Notes under the pieces: model-generated
Seen by the model: only the letters and a program-made list of their open reading frames with translations
The model's database searches: none
What the model was told of the DNA's origin: nothing
Origin: UBA5004 sp964342515
Lineage (GTDB): Bacteria > Patescibacteriota > Minisyncoccia > Phycocordibacterales > Zambryskibacteraceae
Assembly (NCBI GenBank): GCA_964342515.1
Contig: CAYFFP010000004.1
Span: forward strand, 1-45,825
DNA: 45,825 nucleotides
Direction of reading: 5' to 3'
Program-made: the position numbers and the translations under genes
Shown: piece after piece, positions 22,724 to 30,517 of the stretch
Position numbering within the stretch: position 1 is the stretch's first letter
How the letters are laid out: each line of letters begins with the position of its first letter

Positions 22724-23657
22724 GGTTCTTCTTGTACCAGTCAATACTTTCTTTGAGACCTTCCTTGAAGGAAGTGGTGGCAAATGGTCCGATGATGGAG
22801 ACTGCCTTAGTGGTGTCGACAGAGCGACGTGGCTGACCATCTGGCTTGGTAGTATCCCAAAGTATCTTACCCTTGTAGTCCATTAACTTAGCGATTGTAT
22901 CTACAAGCTCTTTGATACTAATCTCACTTCCTGAACCAATGTTTATTGGAGTGTGGTCGTCACACTTCTCGGCAAGTAAGACGACAGCTCTAGCTGCATC
23001 CTTAACAAACATGAATCCCCTCGTAGCCTTGCCTGTGCCCCAGACTTCGACTTCTAATTTATTCTCTTTAATAGCCTTATCAAACTTCTTGATGAGAGCT
23101 GGAATGACGTGGGAAGTGGCGTCATCAAAGTCATCTCTTGGGCCATACATGTTTTCTAAAAGGGGATTGAGGGCGAGGAATCCGTACTCTTTCTTATAAC
23201 CATCGGCTTGTGGAATCATCATCTTCTTTGAGAGCCCGTAAGGACCATTGGTTTCCTCCGGGTATCCTTGCCAAAGATTCTTTTCTAAAAAAGGAATCGG
23301 AGTGACTTTTGGATAGGCGCATATAGTATTGATTCCGATAAATTTCTTGACGCCGTTTATTCGTGAGGCATCCATCAGTTCAGTGTCCATAATGATATTG
23401 TCATAGAAGATACTGCCGGGATGAACGCGGTTGTACCCGATACCGCCGCCGTTGACGGCACAATGAATCACGACATCCCTACCCTCCGTCGCTTTTCTAC
23501 AGGCGTCTCTATCACGTAGGTCGTAATATTTTCTTCTCGGTATAAGAATATTCTCTTTTTTCGCCCCGCGGGATATTAATTCTTCTACGATCCATGAGCC
23601 AAGGAATCCCGCTCCACCGGTTACGGTTATCTTTTTGTTTTCCCAAAATGAAGACAT
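22716..23657 (-). CDS. GDP-L-fucose/GDP-L-colitose synthase-like epimerase-reductase
   Basis: A 313-residue extended SDR protein. It has TGGAGFLGSWIVEELISRG (13 onwards), INTICAYP where the synthase family has GSSCIYP (so the catalytic Cys is kept, C113), YGLSK (Y140, K144), and YGPRDDF with SHVIPALIKK that keeps the catalytic His. These enzymes epimerise C3/C5 (or C5 only) and reduce C4. With ColD next to it, it most likely acts as ColC and yields GDP-L-colitose; if ColD is inactive it would give GDP-L-fucose. The length fits the family. It overlaps the ColD-like gene by eight bases and follows the Nudix gene by six. Confidence 0.88.
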   Translation of the reverse strand: MSSFWENKKITVTGGAGFLGSWIVEELISRGAKKENILIPRRKYYDLRDRDACRKATEGRDVVIHCAVNGGGIGYNRVHPGSIFYDNIIMDTELMDASRINGVKKFIGINTICAYPKVTPIPFLEKNLWQGYPEETNGPYGLSKKMMIPQADGYKKEYGFLALNPLLENMYGPRDDFDDATSHVIPALIKKFDKAIKENKLEVEVWGTGKATRGFMFVKDAARAVVLLAEKCDDHTPINIGSGSEISIKELVDTIAKLMDYKGKILWDTTKPDGQPRRSVDTTKAVSIIGPFATTSFKEGLKESIDWYKKNHA

Positions 23658-23663
23658 CTTATC

Positions 23664-24098
23664 TTATTGGAGGTTAAGGTTATTCAATAAAAACTCTTTT
23701 TGGGCCGGGATCATATCCTTTGGAAGAGTTTTGAAAAAAGCATACTCACCTGACTCTTCATTTAAGTTTATCGTTCCATTTACTTGTTTTACTGATATGA
23801 TCACTGAGACATCGTGATGGTGGTGATCATCAAATTGAGCTTCTATGACCCCGAGAATCTTCTCAACAGTCACATCTATTCCCAATTCTTTCTTGACAAT
23901 GCGTTTGACCGCACCTTCCAGACTCTCTTTGTAGAAGACTGTGCCGCCGGGTGTATGCCACATTCCTTTGGCCGGTTCGATAGCTCGCTTGGTCAGTAGC
24001 ACCCCTTTTTGAGGGATATAATATACAGCCTCTACGCAGAGACGTGGTACACGGCTGTATATTGATTCAAATTCTTCTTTCGAAAGCGGGAGTTTCAT
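23664..24098 (-). CDS. Nudix hydrolase, GDP-mannose mannosyl hydrolase-like
   Basis: A 144-residue Nudix protein. The Nudix box starts at GGTVFYKES and runs on through LEGAVKRIVKKELG. It has RI in place of the usual RE, as in GDP-mannose mannosyl hydrolases (Gmm/WcaH), which also act by cutting the C-O bond and are found in fucose and colitose loci. PAKGMWHTPGG and the His-rich DDHHHHDV support this subgroup. It may control GDP-mannose or GDP-sugar level. Its start codon at 24098 lies next to the FAD-oxidoreductase relic; upstream sequence was probably changed when that relic formed. Confidence 0.85.
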   Translation of the reverse strand: MKLPLSKEEFESIYSRVPRLCVEAVYYIPQKGVLLTKRAIEPAKGMWHTPGGTVFYKESLEGAVKRIVKKELGIDVTVEKILGVIEAQFDDHHHHDVSVIISVKQVNGTINLNEESGEYAFFKTLPKDMIPAQKEFLLNNLNLQ

Positions 24099-24100
24099 TT

Positions 24101-24205
24101 TTGCGCGAAGGTTATAGCGTGGATTTGTATGAACAGAATAGCAATATCCTCGAAGCCGCTTCGGGTATCAATCAATACAGACTGCATCGCGGTTATCATT
24201 TCTTG
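24101..24205 (+). pseudogene. Relic of FAD-dependent oxidoreductase gene
   Basis: On the (+) strand this stretch reads LREGYSVDLYEQNSNILEA and then ASGINQYRLHRGYHF, matching residues about 22-51 of the intact FAD oxidoreductase at 13123 (SQKGYHVDLYEKN..., ASGINQYRLHRGYHY). Both ends are cut: the GxGxxG part is missing upstream and unrelated sequence follows HRGYHF. It lies opposite in direction to the genes around it. The last residues of the GT4 gene (…NDNRDAVCID) are read from its antisense strand. It is a scar of an insertion, deletion or recombination within the locus. Confidence 0.8.
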
Positions 24206-25271
24206 GGAGGTCATTCAGGTTCTCAAAATATTTCTTCCACAGGGGCGCTTGGGCAGTATAGCTATTGGCCTCTGCAGTGACCAAACCATTTTTGATTAGA
24301 GTTTTTTGTAATTCTTTGTTCCGTAATACTTGTAGAGAATATTCATAAAGTGTTTCTACATCTTCCACCGGAGTCATCATAGCATTTTCGCCATTTTTTA
24401 CGAGATCTGCGCATTGGCCTACGGCAGTGGTCACGAGCGGTACACCCTTAGCCATTGACTGAAGGCACGCTTTCGGCCCACCCTCTTCACGGGAGGTAAT
24501 GATGTAGAGATCAATAGCGTCGAAGAGTTCTGCAATTTTATCAGAGTTTTTCAGGTAAGTATGGCGATAGGGAATCCCGAGCTTCTCTAAACCGTTTTTG
24601 ACAAAGCCACGGGCCGGGCCGGAGAGAAGCACCCATAGATTTGGGATATCTTTCTTCAATTTCGTAATCACTTCCAGAAATATGTCAGGCCCCTTGATAA
24701 GTTTGGGCTCCAGACCCTCGCCCCAGCCGACGCCGTCTTTTTGGAATGAGCCCACGACTACCGCTTTCTCCGGAATGTCAAGGTTTCGCCTTGACATTCG
24801 CTTCTTTTCCGGAGTTTGCGGTCTAAATTTTTCCAAATCTATGCCGAGAGGAATTCTCATTACTTTCTCCGGATTAATGCCGCTCGATTTTATGAGCTGC
24901 TCCATTTCTTTATTAGAGACACGGACGCGCGCGATTTGCTTGTGATGCTTTCGCAAGGCCTCGAAACATTTCCGGAAGCTCTCCTGCTGATCCGGCTTAC
25001 CATGGTAATAGTCGACGGAGATGCGATGCCTAGATTTATAGATTGATTCATTAATCAGGGAAAATTGGGAAGTATAGTGTACCGCTTGGGGAATATTGAA
25101 GGGGGTTCTTCTGACAATATCTGCTTTAATGCCGAGCTTCTCCGCGAACCCCTTCAAATCTCTGGCATCGTCATCCACAGACCAGCCGGCATTATCCCCG
25201 ACAATCAAGAGATGGCTATATGGCTTCCAGAAAATGGCTCTTAACATTACTAGAGAATACAATATTTTCAA
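24168..25271 (-). CDS. Glycosyltransferase family 4
   Basis: A 367-residue GT4 enzyme. Donor-domain motifs are VVVGSFQKDGVGWGEGLEPKLIKG, WVLLSGPARG, IDLYIITSREEGGPKACLQSMAKGVPLVTTAVG, with the EX7E region as EEGGPKACLQS. The last ~12 residues come from the antisense of the FAD relic, so the natural C-terminus seems lost or replaced. The start is uncertain: MKILYSL at 25271 resembles typical GT starts but overlaps the upstream carbamoyltransferase by 56 bases; MLRAIFW at 25247 overlaps by 32. A 27-base hairpin sequence (24773-24799) lies near residue 160 within RMSRRNLDIPE. Confidence 0.88.
   Translation of the reverse strand: MKILYSLVMLRAIFWKPYSHLLIVGDNAGWSVDDDARDLKGFAEKLGIKADIVRRTPFNIPQAVHYTSQFSLINESIYKSRHRISVDYYHGKPDQQESFRKCFEALRKHHKQIARVRVSNKEMEQLIKSSGINPEKVMRIPLGIDLEKFRPQTPEKKRMSRRNLDIPEKAVVVGSFQKDGVGWGEGLEPKLIKGPDIFLEVITKLKKDIPNLWVLLSGPARGFVKNGLEKLGIPYRHTYLKNSDKIAELFDAIDLYIITSREEGGPKACLQSMAKGVPLVTTAVGQCADLVKNGENAMMTPVEDVETLYEYSLQVLRNKELQKTLIKNGLVTAEANSYTAQAPLWKKYFENLNDLPRNDNRDAVCID
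24773..24799. repeat. Intragenic palindrome GAATGTCAAGG/CCTTGACATTC
   Basis: Perfect 11-bp arms around TTTCG inside the GT4 gene, in the variable linker ahead of the donor domain. Confidence 0.9.
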
Positions 25272-26970
25272 TAATTACTAAATCTAAGTCGGTCTTGTCG
25301 AGCATCTCTAAACCTACCGCACAGAAGTTTAGGATTGGCTCGCCGGCGGGGTTAAATGAGGTATTGAGCATAATCGGCATTCCCTTAAGCTTCTCAAACT
25401 CCTTGAGTGTTGAATAAATGAAGGGGTTCTGGCTTGCGCTCACTGTCTGGATTCTGGCGCTGCCGTCGACGTGGGTGATCGAGGGCAGTTTATCTCTATA
25501 TTCATCGCGCGTATCGCAGATTACGGACATGTAAGGTACCGGAGCAGTATTGGTGAAGTATTTCTGCGAGTCTTCCTCCGTCACTATCGGCGCAAATGGG
25601 CGGTACCACTCGCGGCGCTTGACCTTATCATTTAAAATCTCCCGCATCCCGGGATTAAGCGGATTGCAAAGAATTGACCGGTTGCCTAAAGCGCGTGGAC
25701 CGACCTCGTAGCGGCCGCGGATTACTCCCACAATCAAATCTTTGGCTACAAGCTTAGCCAACACCTCTGGCATATCCGCTTCCGAAATCTTTTTATGATG
25801 GTATTTCATTTTTAGTTCTTCAAGTTTGTCCAAATCAAACGGTTCGGAACCGAGATAGGGCGAGTAGTAATCTTTAGAGCCGCTGAAAGAGTTATTGGCG
25901 ATGCAGTAGTAAACATAAAGTGCCGCGCCGCAGGAGAGGCCGCAGTCGGAAGGATTGGGAATAAAGTGGGTTTTCTCAAGGAGCCCGCTTTTCTCTATTA
26001 CGTAATTGGTCGTGCCGTTTAGAGCGCAGCCGCCGACGACACAGAAATTTCTATAAGTTTCTTTATGTTTCTTAATTAACCCCATTACTTTTTCAGTCCA
26101 AGCTTCCTGAACCGTGGCCGCGAGGTCTTGCGAATCCTTGTGCTCGGGTCCCGGCAAACGGAGCTCGGTATTTTTTATCATGCCGAACCAGAGTCGCCAA
26201 TTCTTCTCGAATGGGTATTTCCGCGGCATTATGTACTTCCGAAGTTCGGGAATATCACGGAGGCCGATGTCGTTTATCCGGTGTCCCAGACCGCGTTCCT
26301 GCAGACCTTCGAATTTTGCCACCGGCAGTTTCCGGTACGACCTCACGTATTTGAAAGCGTAAGGGAGCCAATCTTTCCGTACTTTTCCGTATGAAGTAAG
26401 CCCCATCGTCTTGCCCGATGTAGTGCCTTCTATCTCCGGCTTAATACCGATGACATAGCCCAAGTTGTTATAGCTCTGGCCGAAAGCGATAGGGATATTC
26501 GCTAAATAGTCTAATTTGTTACCCTTGGCTTTAAAAAATACCGTTCTGCCGTCATTGCCGATGCCATCATAACTTAAGACTAATGCCTCGCTAAACGGCG
26601 AAGTAAAATAAGAAAGGGCGGCATGGGAGAGATGATGATTGATGTGATGAATGATTTTGTACTTTATACCGACTTCGTTCAGAAGAACCTTAAGATTTTC
26701 AAACTCGTTTTTGCGGCCTTGATTCTGGACTGCCACAGCATCAAATTCCGAACCCCAGTCTCTCTTTACAAAATTCAAAAACAGCTTCAAATCTTCAATG
26801 TCCGTGTATTGAAAGGTGCTGGCGAATTTCCCGCCCTCCGGATGTTCTGCTGAAAGTTTATAACGCTTCTGGCGGAAGTAGCGCTCCGCCTCCATCACGG
26901 CGGTAATGCGTCCATCTTCGATAAGGGAAAGGTTTGAATCGTGTCCTAATGAGATTCCCATTATCTTCAT
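25216..26970 (-). CDS. Carbamoyltransferase, NodU/CmcH family
   Basis: A 584-residue enzyme that would move a carbamoyl group from carbamoyl phosphate (through carbamoyl-AMP) to a sugar hydroxyl. The N-terminal part starts MGISLGHDSNLSLIEDG and has INHHLSHAALSYF with the metal-binding histidines; VLSYDGIGNDGRT and VGGCALNGTTN follow. The C-terminal domain shows GRYEVGPRALGNRSIL, REWYRPFAP and MLNTSFN, all family marks. I start it at 26970 (MKIMGIS), where ATG overlaps the upstream TGA by four bases; an open frame extends to 27081 but lies inside the methyltransferase gene. Carbamoylated sugars in surface polysaccharides are known, so it probably decorates this glycan. Confidence 0.93.
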   Translation of the reverse strand: MKIMGISLGHDSNLSLIEDGRITAVMEAERYFRQKRYKLSAEHPEGGKFASTFQYTDIEDLKLFLNFVKRDWGSEFDAVAVQNQGRKNEFENLKVLLNEVGIKYKIIHHINHHLSHAALSYFTSPFSEALVLSYDGIGNDGRTVFFKAKGNKLDYLANIPIAFGQSYNNLGYVIGIKPEIEGTTSGKTMGLTSYGKVRKDWLPYAFKYVRSYRKLPVAKFEGLQERGLGHRINDIGLRDIPELRKYIMPRKYPFEKNWRLWFGMIKNTELRLPGPEHKDSQDLAATVQEAWTEKVMGLIKKHKETYRNFCVVGGCALNGTTNYVIEKSGLLEKTHFIPNPSDCGLSCGAALYVYYCIANNSFSGSKDYYSPYLGSEPFDLDKLEELKMKYHHKKISEADMPEVLAKLVAKDLIVGVIRGRYEVGPRALGNRSILCNPLNPGMREILNDKVKRREWYRPFAPIVTEEDSQKYFTNTAPVPYMSVICDTRDEYRDKLPSITHVDGSARIQTVSASQNPFIYSTLKEFEKLKGMPIMLNTSFNPAGEPILNFCAVGLEMLDKTDLDLVIIENIVFSSNVKSHFLEAI

Positions 26971-27608
26971 TTCGTAAGTACAATACCATAACCTAGAGTC
27001 CAAGCGGTAAGAGCCGGTATTATAGTCCGTCGGTCGAGCCACATCAAAAATTTTATGAGCGGGAACTGGACAGGCCGCCATGATACGCCTTTGGCGAGAA
27101 AAAGATGCTGAAGCATTAAACCGGCTACCGCAAACATCGTTCCTTGTTTCTCGATTTCCGTTACTTTAAATCCCAAATCTTGCGCCACCTTTCTCCAGAA
27201 TGTTTCCGTGTATCGCCCGTAATCATACGGGTCCGCGTGGATACCGACCATGAAGGGCGCCGTGATAAGCGCTACTCCATCCGGTTTAAGCAGGCGATAC
27301 GCTTCCTTCAAAACCGCTTTCGGTTCGGGCACGTGCTCCAAGAGTTCGGCAAGAATGGCCGTATCAAACGAATTATCCGGCAGGGGAATGGAAGCCGCGT
27401 CAGAGAGAATATCCGGCTCGTCTTTCTTCTCTATATTGACGTAAGTGACTTCGACGCCGAGCTTGTCTATATCGAATAGTCCGCGCTTTTTAACCCTTTT
27501 CCCGCCGATGTCTATCACCTTGCCTCTGATGAGATGCCGGTGCGAGAAAAAGAATTGGTCAATGAAATGGCGTCTCACCGAAGTTCCAACAGACGTACGC
27601 TTAGCCAT
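26967..27608 (-). CDS. Class I SAM-dependent methyltransferase
   Basis: A 213-residue methyltransferase. Motif I is GKVIDIGGKRVKK, motif II YVNIEKKDEPDI, then DAASIPLPDNSFDTAILAELLEHVPEP and LKEAYRLLKPDGVALITAPF, the Methyltransf_11 order. A hydrophobic C-terminal part (LPLIKFLMWL, IIPALTAWTLG) may touch the membrane. It probably methylates a sugar or lipid-linked intermediate. It is two bases downstream of the flippase gene and has a four-base overlap with the carbamoyltransferase, so these are made together. Confidence 0.88.
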   Translation of the reverse strand: MAKRTSVGTSVRRHFIDQFFFSHRHLIRGKVIDIGGKRVKKRGLFDIDKLGVEVTYVNIEKKDEPDILSDAASIPLPDNSFDTAILAELLEHVPEPKAVLKEAYRLLKPDGVALITAPFMVGIHADPYDYGRYTETFWRKVAQDLGFKVTEIEKQGTMFAVAGLMLQHLFLAKGVSWRPVQFPLIKFLMWLDRRTIIPALTAWTLGYGIVLTK

Positions 27609-27610
27609 CT

Positions 27611-28870
27611 TTAGTTATTTTGCTGAATTTTAATTAAACGTCTCGCCTCCACTTCCCAGATGAGAAGGCTGTAGACGGCATTGATGAGGGAAGAAAGAAT
27701 AGACGCAGCGACAAGTCCCCAAGTCTGCCAGAGGTATCCGAAGACGACAAACAAAGTAATACGCGCAAGGTGATTGCCGAAGTTTAAGGTGTACATCGCT
27801 TTGAGCATGTTCTGACTGGTAAAAATCAAGCCGATATATACCGAGACCGGCACGACGATAAGGCCCAAAGTCATCACTTGCGAATAAAAGATGGCATCGA
27901 GATAGCGCGGCAGAAATATTTTGAAGAGGGGCGGGGCGGCAAACCAATAAATAAATGAGAGCCCTGCTCCCACGAGAAGCGAGAAGCCGATATGCTTATA
28001 AACTACCGCTCTAATTTGACCAAGAGACTTACCGGCGAGACGCGGCAAGGCGATGCTCCCCCAGTTTTTGATAAGACTTTTCAGCCGGTCGGGACCGGCC
28101 AGCGCGAAGCCGTAGACGGCGAGCGCGGAGGGTCCCGCCGCCTGGAAGAGCACAATCTTGTCTATATATGAAGCGATAACTCCGATAACTCCCGCGCCGG
28201 TAAAGTGAAAGGCACTGCGTCTCATCTCCGCGATTTGCTCCTCGTCCGGCTTTGCCTGGTCGATTCTCCGCGCTAAGAGTCTGTACACGATCATATTTGG
28301 CACAAGAGTCATAAGGGAGTACACGCCGATGAGTATCAAGATGTTGTCTGTAAAGAAGAGGACTAGAACCGTGATGAAAGCTCCCACGATGCTTATGACG
28401 CTGGTAATTTGCGTGAGTATTTTAAAGCGTCTCTGTCCGGTAAGCACCGACTTGTATATATGGAAGGCCTCCGCTACCGGATAGGCCAGCGTCAGCAGGA
28501 GAAGCGAGAAACAAAAGAGGAAGTTGCCCCTGTAGCCGTAATAGACCGCTACTGCTGATATAGTGGCCACTGCCAGAAGATTCCACTTAAGCTCTATTCT
28601 TAAGGCAGTTGGGACTACGTTCTCGTAACCTCTGGCCACAGCGCGCATGACTGCAGGCCCCACACCGCTTAGAGTAAGGAAGGAGAGAGAAGCGCCTAAA
28701 GAGAGAAGATAGTTATAAGTACCGAAGGTTTCGCGCGGCAGAAGGTTACCGAAGGCAACCATGGTTACCAAAGAAGCCAGAGTGCCCACCACGAAAGAGA
28801 GAGAGGTCCAAGCCCCGCCCTTAATAAGATATGAAAGGTCCAGTCGGAAGAAGCGCCAGAAGCTATCCAT
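27611..28870 (-). CDS. Wzx-like polysaccharide flippase (MOP superfamily)
   Basis: A 419-residue membrane protein with about 12 hydrophobic segments and the Polysacc_synt start LIKGGAWTSLSFVVGTLASLVTMVAFGNLLPRETFG. This is the usual family length. Such proteins turn lipid-linked repeat units from the inner to the outer membrane face for polymerisation. It is the first gene of the long (-) run; only 28 bases separate its ATG from that of the divergent phosphatase gene, so both promoters are packed into that spacer. The reverse strand there shows CATAAT nine bases before the ATG. Confidence 0.9.
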   Translation of the reverse strand: MDSFWRFFRLDLSYLIKGGAWTSLSFVVGTLASLVTMVAFGNLLPRETFGTYNYLLSLGASLSFLTLSGVGPAVMRAVARGYENVVPTALRIELKWNLLAVATISAVAVYYGYRGNFLFCFSLLLLTLAYPVAEAFHIYKSVLTGQRRFKILTQITSVISIVGAFITVLVLFFTDNILILIGVYSLMTLVPNMIVYRLLARRIDQAKPDEEQIAEMRRSAFHFTGAGVIGVIASYIDKIVLFQAAGPSALAVYGFALAGPDRLKSLIKNWGSIALPRLAGKSLGQIRAVVYKHIGFSLLVGAGLSFIYWFAAPPLFKIFLPRYLDAIFYSQVMTLGLIVVPVSVYIGLIFTSQNMLKAMYTLNFGNHLARITLFVVFGYLWQTWGLVAASILSSLINAVYSLLIWEVEARRLIKIQQNN

Positions 28871-28882
28871 ATAACGCTATTA

Positions 28883-28891
28883 TGCTAGGAT
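28883..28891 (+). promoter_or_regulatory. Extended -10 box, leaderless type
   Basis: TGC-TAGGAT (28883-28891), seven bases before ATG 28899, in a 28-base divergent spacer. Confidence 0.5.
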
Positions 28892-28898
28892 AGCACAC

Positions 28899-29363
28899 AT
28901 GCGAAGTCCTAAAAACTTCATTATTGATGTGGACGGTGTCTTCACTACGGGGCAATTTTTATATACGGAACAAGGTAAATTCGCCAAAATCTTCGGTCCT
29001 CACGACAATGACGGTATTAAACTTTTGGAAAACCTGATCAATATTCAAGCTGTCTCGGCTGACAAGAGAGGGTTCGCCATCACTAAGAAACGTATTGCCG
29101 ATGACATGGGTCTCAAGCTGGAGCTCGTGAGTGAAGAAAACCGACTCGAATGGCTTAAAAAGAATTTTAATCTCAAAGAGTCGATATTTATGGGAGACAG
29201 CATGCATGATGCAAAGATTTTCGACCATATGGCATACAGCATCGCTCCCGCAAACGCCTTCTATCTTGCCAAAGAAAAAGCGAGTTTTGTGACGACACAC
29301 AGAGCCGGAGAAGGGGCAGTGGCCGAAGCTTGTCTCCATATCATTGACAAATTCTTTAAATAA
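28899..29363 (+). CDS. KdsC-like HAD phosphatase
   Basis: A 154-residue HAD enzyme of the KdsC/YrbI type. Motif I is IIDVDGVFTTG (D10, D12), where the family has LDVDGVLTDG. The substrate loop is HDNDGIKLLENL, motif II ends in QAVSADKRG, and motif IV is FMGDSMHD. There is no cap domain, as in KdsC, which forms tetramers and removes phosphate from Kdo-8-phosphate or sialic-acid-like 9-phosphates. No Kdo synthase is present here, so the true substrate is unknown; the aldolase-like gene three genes on may supply it. The gene abuts the SDR gene (stop 29363, start 29364). Confidence 0.83.
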   Translation: MRSPKNFIIDVDGVFTTGQFLYTEQGKFAKIFGPHDNDGIKLLENLINIQAVSADKRGFAITKKRIADDMGLKLELVSEENRLEWLKKNFNLKESIFMGDSMHDAKIFDHMAYSIAPANAFYLAKEKASFVTTHRAGEGAVAEACLHIIDKFFK

Positions 29364-30080
29364 ATGCTTAAAGACAAAACCATTTTTATCACGGGTTCAA
29401 GCCGCGGTATCGGGGCAGCTACGGCAAAGTTGGCGAAAAAATACGGGGCCAAGGTAACTCTCCACGGTAAATCCGAGTCGGAAGAATTGAAGAAATTATC
29501 GAAAGAGCTCGACCTGCCGCATGTAGTTTTTGATGTGTCAGATGAACGAGCGGTAGAACGCGGAATCTCTAAAGTAGGACATATTGATATACTGGTTAAT
29601 AACGCGGGTATAAATCCCTCTAAAGCTTTTCAAGAATTGACTAACAAAGATTGGCAGGAGATTTTCAACACTAATCTTTTTGGCGTTGTGAACGTTTCGA
29701 GAGCGGTGCTGAAAGATATGATGAAAAGGAAGAGCGGCAGTATTGTAAACATTGCTTCTATCAAGGGTTTCCCCCATGTCTCGGGCAAGCCGGCGTACGC
29801 CGCCTCGAAAGCGGCTCTAATACGCCTGACTTCAAGCATGGCGGAGGAATTCGCGCCTTACAATATTAGAGTTAATGCAATTGCTCCGGGATTTACTGAA
29901 ACAGAAATGACCCAAGCGACATTTTCTCCAAAAATTAAGGCCCAAATTAGCCGCATTCCGCTCAAGAGAATGGCTAAGCCGGAAGAAATTGCCGAAGCAA
30001 TTCTATTTGCATCAAGCGACAAAGCAAGCTATATTATCGGCCAGACATTGGCTGTCGATGGAGGGTTGAGCATTGTCTAG
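29364..30080 (+). CDS. Short-chain dehydrogenase/reductase (FabG-like)
   Basis: A 238-residue classical SDR. The cofactor loop is TGSSRGIG (10-17), then NNAG (79-82), the catalytic Ser in NIAS (S132) and YAASK (Y145, K149), and a C-terminal YIIGQTLAVDGG. It should reduce or oxidise a keto group with NAD(P)H. FabG itself is similar in length and motifs, but the context of sugar genes makes a keto-sugar the likelier substrate. It starts right after the phosphatase stop, and its end overlaps the TTG start of the cupin gene. Confidence 0.88.
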   Translation: MLKDKTIFITGSSRGIGAATAKLAKKYGAKVTLHGKSESEELKKLSKELDLPHVVFDVSDERAVERGISKVGHIDILVNNAGINPSKAFQELTNKDWQEIFNTNLFGVVNVSRAVLKDMMKRKSGSIVNIASIKGFPHVSGKPAYAASKAALIRLTSSMAEEFAPYNIRVNAIAPGFTETEMTQATFSPKIKAQISRIPLKRMAKPEEIAEAILFASSDKASYIIGQTLAVDGGLSIV

Positions 30081-30459
30081 CAAAATCGTTACGAAGCCGT
30101 GGGGCCGGGAAATCTGGCTCGAGTTGAACGACCGGTACTGCTACAAGCGCATTGAGATGCGGGCGGGTCACCGGTCGTCGCTCCAATATCACAACAAGAA
30201 GCTCGAAACCAACTACATCGAGAGGGGCGAGGTGGAACTCGAGCTTCAGGATGAGAACGGCAATATGCAAACGCGTCGGCTCGGGGCGGGAGAACACTTC
30301 ACGGTCGTGCCGCCGCGCGTGCACCGTGTCAGAGCCGTCACGGATATCGTCCTCATGGAGGTTTCTACTCCGGAAGTTGACGATGTTATCCGTCTCGCGG
30401 ATGACGCCGGTCGCGGCCACGGCCGGATTGAGAGCGAACACATTAATAAAGGGAGATAG
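30073..30459 (+). CDS. Cupin, phosphomannose-isomerase type II-like
   Basis: A 128-residue single-domain cupin. It opens with VTKPWGREIWLELND, the phosphomannose isomerase type II mark, then the first cupin motif around GHRSSLQYHNKKLETNYIERGEVELEL (metal ligands His, His/Gln, Glu) and the second around GEHFTVVPPRVHRVRA (His). It could isomerise a sugar phosphate or epimerise a sugar. The start is TTG at 30073, chosen because GGAGGG (30060-30065) lies eight bases ahead and the first ATG comes only at residue 27 inside the domain. Base use is more GC-rich than in its neighbours and resembles the cassettes at 4617 and 5257. A GC-rich hairpin follows. Confidence 0.83.
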   Translation: MSSKIVTKPWGREIWLELNDRYCYKRIEMRAGHRSSLQYHNKKLETNYIERGEVELELQDENGNMQTRRLGAGEHFTVVPPRVHRVRAVTDIVLMEVSTPEVDDVIRLADDAGRGHGRIESEHINKGR

Positions 30460-30465
30460 TGACTA

Positions 30466-30496
30466 GCCGGTAGCGTTGAATAGCAACGCTACCGGC
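30466..30496. repeat. Intergenic hairpin GCCGGTAGCGTTG/CAACGCTACCGGC
   Basis: Perfect 13-bp arms around AATAG. Only CTTCTG follows, with no T run, so it is a weak candidate for a terminator and may instead belong with the dispersed palindromes. Confidence 0.7.
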
Positions 30497-30500
30497 CTTC

Positions 30501-30509
30501 TGATATATT
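30501..30509 (+). promoter_or_regulatory. Extended -10 box, leaderless type
   Basis: TGA-TATATT, ending eight bases before ATG 30518. Confidence 0.5.
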
Positions 30510-30517
30510 ATGAACTC

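Noticed and set aside
22724..22840. Longer N-terminus of the ColD-like protein
   Set aside because: The extra 39 residues lie within the epimerase gene, do not match the family, and MLKLVQ at 22723 gives a family-like start.
26971..27081. Longer N-terminus of the carbamoyltransferase
   Set aside because: It overlaps the methyltransferase gene; the ATGA overlap at 26970 gives the typical MKIMGISLGHD start.
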